A program made the position numbers and the translations under genes. The notes under the pieces are model-generated. The model made no database searches and was not told where the DNA came from. It saw only the letters and a program-made list of their open reading frames with translations. Of a stretch of 19,773 bases of DNA, positions 14,963 to 19,773 are shown piece by piece (positions within the stretch are counted from its first letter, which is position 1; each line of letters opens with the position of its first letter). This stretch comes from an uncultured Steroidobacter sp. (GTDB taxonomy: Bacteria > Pseudomonadota > Gammaproteobacteria > Steroidobacterales > Steroidobacteraceae): assembly GCA_946478975.1 (NCBI GenBank), contig CAMLEO010000109.1, forward strand, positions 1 to 19,773, in the 5' to 3' direction.

Positions 14963-16147
14963 ATGAAAATGTTCCGTCAGATCGGCGCCGTCACTGCGAT
15001 GAACTTTCGCAGCATGCCGCAGCGGGCGAGTACGTCGGCAGTCATCGTCATCGGCATCGCTGGTGTCGTCGCCGTGCTCGTGTCGGTGCTCGCGATGTCG
15101 ACCGGCTTGATTCGCACATTGGAGAATGCCGGGCGTGACGATCGCGCGATTTACCTGCGCAACGGCTCGATCGCGGAAACATCCAGCGCCTTGGATCGTA
15201 ACTCCGCGCGCGCGGTGAACGATGCAGCGGGCATCAAGCACAACGCGCAGGGCGACCCGATTCTTTCTGCCGAAGGCATGCGCATTCTGAGCATGCACAA
15301 GAAAGAAGACGATGCCGAGGTCAACGTGATCCTGCGCGGCGTCGGGCCGATGGTCTCGGAAGTGCGGCCGGAGTTGAAGATCGTCGAAGGCCGCATGTTC
15401 AAACCGGCCGTCACCGAAGTCATTGTCGGCAAGCAGGCGCGTGCGCAGTTCAAAGGGCTGAACATCGGCGACGTGATTCATGCGCGTGCCGCGAACTGGA
15501 CCGTGGTTGGTGTGTTTGAAACCAACGGCGACTCGCACGAGTCTTCGATCATGACCGACGCGGAAACGTTGAATTCGGTCGACAAGCGCGGCGCGTTCCA
15601 AAGCGTCACCGTGTTGCTGGAATCCGAGGCGGCGTTTCAGAAATTCAAAGATTCGCTGCTGTCGAACCCGACGCTGTCGGTCGACGTGATGCGTGAGCGC
15701 GAGTACTACCGGCAGCAATCCAAAACCATGAGCACGATCATTTCTGTGATCGCATATGTGGTCGGCGGAATCATGGCGGTGGGCGCGATCTTCGCTGCGT
15801 TGAATACGATGTATTCGGCGGTGAGTGCTCGGCTGCAGGAAATTGCAACGTTGCGTGCGTTGGGCTTCGGCTCGACTGCAATGGTGATGTCGGTGCTGGC
15901 TGAAGCGCTGGTGCTCGCCTTGATCGGCGGCGTGATCGGCGCATTGATCGCGTGGATGTTCTTCAACGGTAATACCGTCAGCACCTCCGGCGGCGGCATG
16001 GGCCAGCTGGTGTTCGCGCTGAGCGTGAATCCTCAGCTGATGATTCTGGGCATCGTGTGGGCGTGTGTGATTGGTCTGCTCGGCGGATTGTTTCCTGCGA
16101 TTCGGGCGGCTCGTCTGCCGGTGGCGACAGCATTGCGGGCGGTGTAG
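14963..16147 (+). CDS. ABC transporter permease, FtsX/MacB type, second subunit
   Basis: A 394-residue protein with the same plan as its neighbour: N-terminal helix (about 25-48), long periplasmic domain, three C-terminal helices, and the FtsX coupling segment RLQEIATLRALGFGS (290-304). It ends in a typical PAIRAARLPVATALRAV tail. GAGAG lies 9 bases before the ATG at 14963. Together with the preceding ATPase and permease it completes a transporter with no accessory periplasmic adaptor in this window. The substrate is unknown. The operon appears to end at 16147; the next gene begins 105 bp downstream with its own strong ribosome binding site. Confidence 0.93.
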   Translation: MKMFRQIGAVTAMNFRSMPQRASTSAVIVIGIAGVVAVLVSVLAMSTGLIRTLENAGRDDRAIYLRNGSIAETSSALDRNSARAVNDAAGIKHNAQGDPILSAEGMRILSMHKKEDDAEVNVILRGVGPMVSEVRPELKIVEGRMFKPAVTEVIVGKQARAQFKGLNIGDVIHARAANWTVVGVFETNGDSHESSIMTDAETLNSVDKRGAFQSVTVLLESEAAFQKFKDSLLSNPTLSVDVMREREYYRQQSKTMSTIISVIAYVVGGIMAVGAIFAALNTMYSAVSARLQEIATLRALGFGSTAMVMSVLAEALVLALIGGVIGALIAWMFFNGNTVSTSGGGMGQLVFALSVNPQLMILGIVWACVIGLLGGLFPAIRAARLPVATALRAV

Positions 16148-16237
16148 CGAGGCCACGCACCGCCGCAACAGAAAATCGCACGTAAAGATTGCAAACCTCA
16201 CAGCACTCGGGTTACTTAGCAACTCGACAAGGGGGCT

Positions 16238-16245
16238 GGGGAGGT
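16238..16245 (+). promoter_or_regulatory. Strong Shine-Dalgarno before a GTG start
   Basis: GGGGAGGT at 16238-16245 sits seven bases before the GTG at 16253. It supports that codon as the start of the solenoid protein, although no ATG is available near the signal peptide. Confidence 0.65.
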
Positions 16246-16252
16246 CACCGGG

Positions 16253-17827
16253 GTGCGGTTGCCATGCAGGGCGAAGCGGTCCGTCGTCGCGACAGGGATC
16301 ATTGTCGTCGCGATCCTGTGGAGCGTTCCCGCCGCGCTCTCCGCCGAATCTCCTGACGATCAAGCTTCCGATCCGGCGCAGTGGCGCTCAATCGCGCTGA
16401 CTCGTGCGCAGAATGCCGCCGCACGAGTTCAGGATCCGTATCGTGAAGGCGAAGTGCTCGCCGCCATCGCTCGCGCGCAGGCCACTGTAGAAGGCCCCGC
16501 CGCTGCGGAGAAAATCACTCGTCAGGCACTCGCGGTCGCGGCACGAATTCAAGCAGATGAATTTCGCGGCTGGGTGCTGAACGACATCGTGCAGGCGCAG
16601 ATCGCTGCCGACGATTTGATCGGCGCCAGACAAACAGCCGATTCAATTACCAGTTCGCGTCCGCAAGCGCAGGCATACGCAGCGATAGCAAATGTTCATG
16701 TCAGGCTGGGAAATCTTCCAGCCGCTCACGCACTGGCGTTGCGCATCGGCGACCCTGTGGCCCGCGGCGACATCTTGAGACAAATCGTCAGCGCGCATTG
16801 TTCGAACGGAGACATCGAAGTCGCGCGGGCGATGCTGCCGAGTATCGAAGACAAAGAATATGCCGCCATGGCTTTCGGCGATGTCGCAGCCGCCCGCGTC
16901 GACAATGGCGATGTTTCTATCGCGCTCGAACTGGCCGCACGTGCGCGCAAGGCGAGTCGCGACGAAGTGTATGGACGCATTGCATTGACTCAAGCAGAGA
17001 AGGGCGATTTCCCCGGCGCGCTCAAGACGGTGCAGCTCATCAACGAGCCGATGTCTCGCGTCTTGGTTCAAGGTCGCATCGCCTTGCAACGAGTAGAGCG
17101 TGATGAAGTCGCAGCCGGCCGGGAACTACTGGCGACCGCAATGGCGACGGTCCGCCAATCACGGGCGAAGCCGCAGCTCAAATTGGAACGAGCGGCGCAG
17201 CTGGCTCGTTGGCAGGTGGCTGCCGGCGATGTCACTGTAGCGCGTGAAACATTACGCGGGCTGCGAGCCGAGGCAGAGCAATTGCCGGCAGGTGCGGACC
17301 GAGATGATCTGCTCGACAACATTGGCCGCAGCCAGGCTCGCGCTGGCGATACTCGCGAAGCCATCGGCGCGGCGAAGAACATCAGCGATCGCGTGACCAG
17401 AGCGTTGCTCGTGCGGGACGCCGTGTCGCTGGATTCAAATGCGACCACTGCCGGCGCGACTGCGGTAGCCAGCGAGTTCTCCGATCCGTTGGTCGATGCA
17501 GCCGCGCAGTTCGGTGTCATCAGCATGCAAACATTCCGAGGCGGCCAGCACCCCTCGCTCGAAGTCATCGATGCGGCTCACGCGGCTGTGCGCAGGATCA
17601 AGGACGAAGAATTGCTCCCGGCAGCGTACGCCGCACTCGCCGCTGTTCGCGCCAGAGCGGGGGATGCGGCGGGCAGCCAGGAAATGTTTCAAGAGGCCAT
17701 GGTATCGGCGGAAGCGCTCGGGCGCAGCGACCAGATCGCGGCCGCCTGTATCCGGATCGTCGAGGCACTCGATGAGCGCTTGATGTTTCTGGGCCGGGCT
17801 GTCGATAAGATGGAAGAGGCGCCCTGA
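16253..17827 (+). CDS. Exported helical-repeat (TPR-like) solenoid protein of unknown function
   Basis: A 524-residue protein I do not recognise by name. It starts with GTG and a strong ribosome binding site. The n-region RLPCRAKR and a hydrophobic stretch end near ALSA (28-31), a likely signal peptide, so it is predicted to be periplasmic. The rest is almost all alpha-helical and repetitive. A G-D or G-N turn recurs at residues 153, 186, 219 and 251 (spacing 32-33), and again at 325, 365 and 470, each in a context like A..A..GD...A. This is the pattern of a TPR-like or related helical solenoid. No catalytic motif is evident, so a binding or scaffold role is most likely. It lies 22 bp upstream of an exported serine hydrolase on the same strand, so the two are probably co-transcribed and may act together. 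Confidence 0.8.
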   Translation: MRLPCRAKRSVVATGIIVVAILWSVPAALSAESPDDQASDPAQWRSIALTRAQNAAARVQDPYREGEVLAAIARAQATVEGPAAAEKITRQALAVAARIQADEFRGWVLNDIVQAQIAADDLIGARQTADSITSSRPQAQAYAAIANVHVRLGNLPAAHALALRIGDPVARGDILRQIVSAHCSNGDIEVARAMLPSIEDKEYAAMAFGDVAAARVDNGDVSIALELAARARKASRDEVYGRIALTQAEKGDFPGALKTVQLINEPMSRVLVQGRIALQRVERDEVAAGRELLATAMATVRQSRAKPQLKLERAAQLARWQVAAGDVTVARETLRGLRAEAEQLPAGADRDDLLDNIGRSQARAGDTREAIGAAKNISDRVTRALLVRDAVSLDSNATTAGATAVASEFSDPLVDAAAQFGVISMQTFRGGQHPSLEVIDAAHAAVRRIKDEELLPAAYAALAAVRARAGDAAGSQEMFQEAMVSAEALGRSDQIAAACIRIVEALDERLMFLGRAVDKMEEAP

Positions 17828-17849
17828 CTCCATCACGTAGGACTGTCCG

Positions 17850-19241
17850 ATGAAATATCTGCTGTCGCTGCTGTTGCTGTGGGTAGGTATTGCGACGGCC
17901 GAGGTGCCGCTGCCGGACACTCCGGCCGGCAAGATCCTGGGCGAGTTCCTGGTCGCCTTCAATTCCGGCGATGCGGCCCAGCTGAATTCGTTCTATATCA
18001 AGAACGGTCGCGAGCAGGGCGTCCCCGAGAATGTGCGCGATCATCGCGAGATGTCCGGCGGCTTGACCCTGCTGCGCGTTTACGAGAGCGAGCCGCTGAA
18101 AGTCGTCGCGCTGATCCAGGAGAAAGAGACCGAGCGGCCGCTGCGGATCGAGCTGACAGCGAAGAGCGGCGACGCGCCAGTCATGGACAAGATCAGGCTT
18201 TGGGGAACGGACCTGCCGCCGGACCTGGCTCCGCCTCGGCTGTCTCAGAAGGAGGCTCTGCACGCGCTCACGGCTCGCGTCGACCAGCTCGCGAAGCAGG
18301 ATCGTTTCTCCGGCGTCGTGCTGATCGCACGCGGCGATCGAGTACTGCTGCAGCGAGCGTGGGGCAAAGCGAATCGCGAAGCCAACGTGCTGAACACGCT
18401 GGAAACTCAGTTCCGGCTCGGCTCGCAAAATAAAATGTTTACTTCGGTGGCTGTGTTGCAGCTGGTGGAAGCCGGCAAGCTGTCGCTGCACGAGCCCATC
18501 GTCAAATATCTGCCCGACTATCCGAACAAAGACCTGGCGGGCAAAGTCACGATCCATCACTTGCTCACGCATTCCGGCGGCACCGGCGACATCTTCGGGC
18601 CGCAGTTCGATGCCAGGCGGCTGCAGCTGAAGGAACATGCCGACTATCTCAAGCTCTATGGCGAGCGGCCGCCCGAGTTCGAGCCGGGCACTCAGGATCG
18701 CTATTCAAACTACGGCTTCGTGCTGTTGGGCGCACTGATCGAGAAGGTGACCGGACAGTCCTACTACGACTACGTGCATGAAAAGATATTCGAGCCCGCG
18801 GGCATGCGTTCCACCGGTTCGCTGCCGGAGAACGAAGACGTGCCGCGACGTTCGATGGGTTATATGAAAAAGGACGGTAAGTGGGTCCCGAACACCGACA
18901 CGCTGCCCTATCGCGGGATGGCTGCGGGCGGCGGATATTCCACTGCGGGAGACATGCTGCGCTTCGCGCAAGCGTTGCAGGCGGGCAAGCTGCTTTCCAA
19001 CAAGATGCTCACACTCGCGAGCAGCCCGCAGGATCACGCCGGAGGATACGGTTACGGCTTTGGACTGGAAGGGGCGGGCAAACTGCGCAGCTTCGGTCAT
19101 GGCGGCGGCGCGCCGGGCATGAACTCCGACCTGAGAATTTTCCCGGAGCTGGGCTATGTGCTCATTGCCCTGTGCAACATCGACCCGATGGCTGCACGCA
19201 TGGCGGTCGATTACTACGCGCAGCGCATGCCGATCGACTGA
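17850..19241 (+). CDS. Exported beta-lactamase-fold serine hydrolase
   Basis: A 463-residue protein with a signal peptide ending ATA (15-17). Residues about 25-120 form a small extra domain resembling NTF2/SnoaL-like folds (GEFLVAFNSGDAAQLNSFY, 31-49). The rest is a class C beta-lactamase/PBP4-type domain: catalytic SxxK as Ser192-Gln-Asn-Lys195, YSN (285-287), and HGGG (417-420) in place of KTG. The LLTHSGGTGDIFG segment (238-250) is typical of the esterase/peptidase members of this superfamily, so a role as esterase, D-aminopeptidase or wall-peptide hydrolase is at least as likely as beta-lactamase. TAGGA (17838-17842) is 7 bases before the ATG. It follows the solenoid gene by 22 bp. Confidence 0.92.
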   Translation: MKYLLSLLLLWVGIATAEVPLPDTPAGKILGEFLVAFNSGDAAQLNSFYIKNGREQGVPENVRDHREMSGGLTLLRVYESEPLKVVALIQEKETERPLRIELTAKSGDAPVMDKIRLWGTDLPPDLAPPRLSQKEALHALTARVDQLAKQDRFSGVVLIARGDRVLLQRAWGKANREANVLNTLETQFRLGSQNKMFTSVAVLQLVEAGKLSLHEPIVKYLPDYPNKDLAGKVTIHHLLTHSGGTGDIFGPQFDARRLQLKEHADYLKLYGERPPEFEPGTQDRYSNYGFVLLGALIEKVTGQSYYDYVHEKIFEPAGMRSTGSLPENEDVPRRSMGYMKKDGKWVPNTDTLPYRGMAAGGGYSTAGDMLRFAQALQAGKLLSNKMLTLASSPQDHAGGYGYGFGLEGAGKLRSFGHGGGAPGMNSDLRIFPELGYVLIALCNIDPMAARMAVDYYAQRMPID

Positions 19242-19257
19242 CGTCGGGTCGAGCAAG

Positions 19258-19281
19258 GTGAGGGCCACTTCAGGCCCTCAC
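19258..19281. terminator. Bidirectional hairpin between convergent genes
   Basis: GTGAGGGCC (19258-19266) and GGCCCTCAC (19273-19281) form a perfect 9-bp stem with a 6-base loop, in the 51-bp gap between the serine hydrolase and the DUF1993 gene. No T-run follows on either strand. Its symmetric position fits a shared transcription end. Confidence 0.5.
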
Positions 19282-19292
19282 TGCACGTCATC

Positions 19293-19773
19293 TCAAAGCT
19301 GTGGGACCTGGCCGAGGAAATCGGCCTTGCCGAGTTCCACGCCGCCATGGCGCAGCAGCGAATAAGCGACCGTGGCGTGGAAGAACAGATTCGGCAGCGC
19401 CCAGTGGCGCAGGAAGTTCTGGCCGCTGAAGTTGAATGTATTGCGCGGCGTCTTGATCGTGATCGCGCGCTCTTCAGCGCCGGCGAACTGCTCGGGCTTG
19501 AAGCCTTGCAGATAATCAACCGTCTTCACGACGCGCGCGATGAGCTCGGCCATCGTGGCTTCGTTGTCTTCGAACTTCGGCGGCTCGGTGCCGGTCAGGC
19601 GTGCGGCCGCGCCTTTGGCGGCATCGCTCGCGATCTGCACTTGGCGCGCCAGCGGCAGCATGTCCGGATACAGGCGCATGGACACGAATACATTCGGATC
19701 GAACTTGCGCGCTTCGGCGTGCGCGACTGCTTTTTCGAGAATCTTCTGCAGATTGCTCAACGTGAGCAGGAAC
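19293..19773 (-). CDS. DUF1993 family protein, 5' end beyond the window
   Basis: The frame is open to the window edge. An apparent start at 19760 is a TTG inside the gene, and the codons before it read Phe-Leu-Leu-Thr, continuing the family's N-terminal helix. About 160 residues are visible, most of the protein. LYPDMLPLARQVQIASDAAKGAAARLTG, PKFEDNEATMAELIARVVKTVDYL, and HWALPNLFFHATVAYSLLRHGGVELGKADFLG match the DUF1993 pattern and its DinB-like helical bundle. The function is unknown; no metal site can be assigned with confidence. It converges with the serine hydrolase gene. Confidence 0.9.
   Translation of the reverse strand, partial: FLLTLSNLQKILEKAVAHAEARKFDPNVFVSMRLYPDMLPLARQVQIASDAAKGAAARLTGTEPPKFEDNEATMAELIARVVKTVDYLQGFKPEQFAGAEERAITIKTPRNTFNFSGQNFLRHWALPNLFFHATVAYSLLRHGGVELGKADFLGQVPQL

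Noticed and set aside
14687..16363. A 558-codon open frame on the minus strand
   Set aside because: It is antisense to two intact permease genes. The predicted protein is a low-complexity run of His, Arg, Asp and Gln and has no recognisable fold.
17598..18638. A 346-codon open frame on the minus strand
   Set aside because: It is opposite the solenoid and serine hydrolase genes, both supported by signal peptides and motifs.

Overview
The window is high-GC, gene-dense bacterial chromosome. The gene content suggests a gammaproteobacterium near the Xanthomonadales/Nevskiales/Steroidobacter group: a large TonB-dependent receptor, a YgiM/TIGR04211-type SH3 protein, a ThrA-like fusion and a DUF1993 protein. 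This placement is inferred from protein families, not from a marker gene. I see no rRNA, tRNA, CRISPR array, phage gene or intact insertion sequence. Two genes are cut by the window edges: the receptor at the left and the DUF1993 gene at the right.

Layout. Positions 1-1994 (+) hold the 3' part of a TonB-dependent outer-membrane receptor, followed by a DUF885 predicted zinc-peptidase lipoprotein (2112-3884, +). A GNAT acetyltransferase (3894-4367, -) converges on it and lies downstream of a degenerate aspartate kinase/homoserine dehydrogenase-like protein (4427-5851, -). That gene is divergent from an exported PPP-type metallophosphatase (5901-7070, +). About 310 bases without a gene follow (7071-7380), containing hairpins and a terminator-like structure. 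Next on the minus strand come a membrane-anchored SH3/coiled-coil protein (7381-8037), an exported redoxin-like protein (8151-8735) and adenine phosphoribosyltransferase (8813-9316). The last is divergent from a family I inorganic pyrophosphatase (9442-10074, +). A cluster of three hairpins precedes a WYL-domain regulator (10251-11216, +), which converges on a DoxX-family membrane protein (11218-11583, -). That gene is divergent from an MFS transporter (11746-12990, +).

Positions 13108-16147 (+) form a compact MacB/LolD-like ABC operon of one ATPase and two FtsX-type permeases. Its likely promoter has a perfect inverted repeat filling the spacer between the -35 and -10 elements. Downstream, an unrecognised exported alpha-solenoid protein (16253-17827, +) is followed after 22 bp by an exported SxxK serine hydrolase (17850-19241, +). 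The window ends in the convergent DUF1993 gene.

How the genes work together. The clearest functional link is apt/ppa, placed head to head: Apt releases pyrophosphate and Ppa removes it. The ABC genes are an obvious single complex. Many of the other products are cell-envelope proteins: receptor, lipoprotein peptidase, secreted phosphatase, SH3 anchor protein, redoxin, DoxX, solenoid and serine hydrolase. I find no clearly new defence or mobile system. The least explained items are the ThrA-like apparent pseudoenzyme, the solenoid/serine-hydrolase pair, the structured 7.07-7.38 kb gap, and the hairpin-rich intergenic regions.
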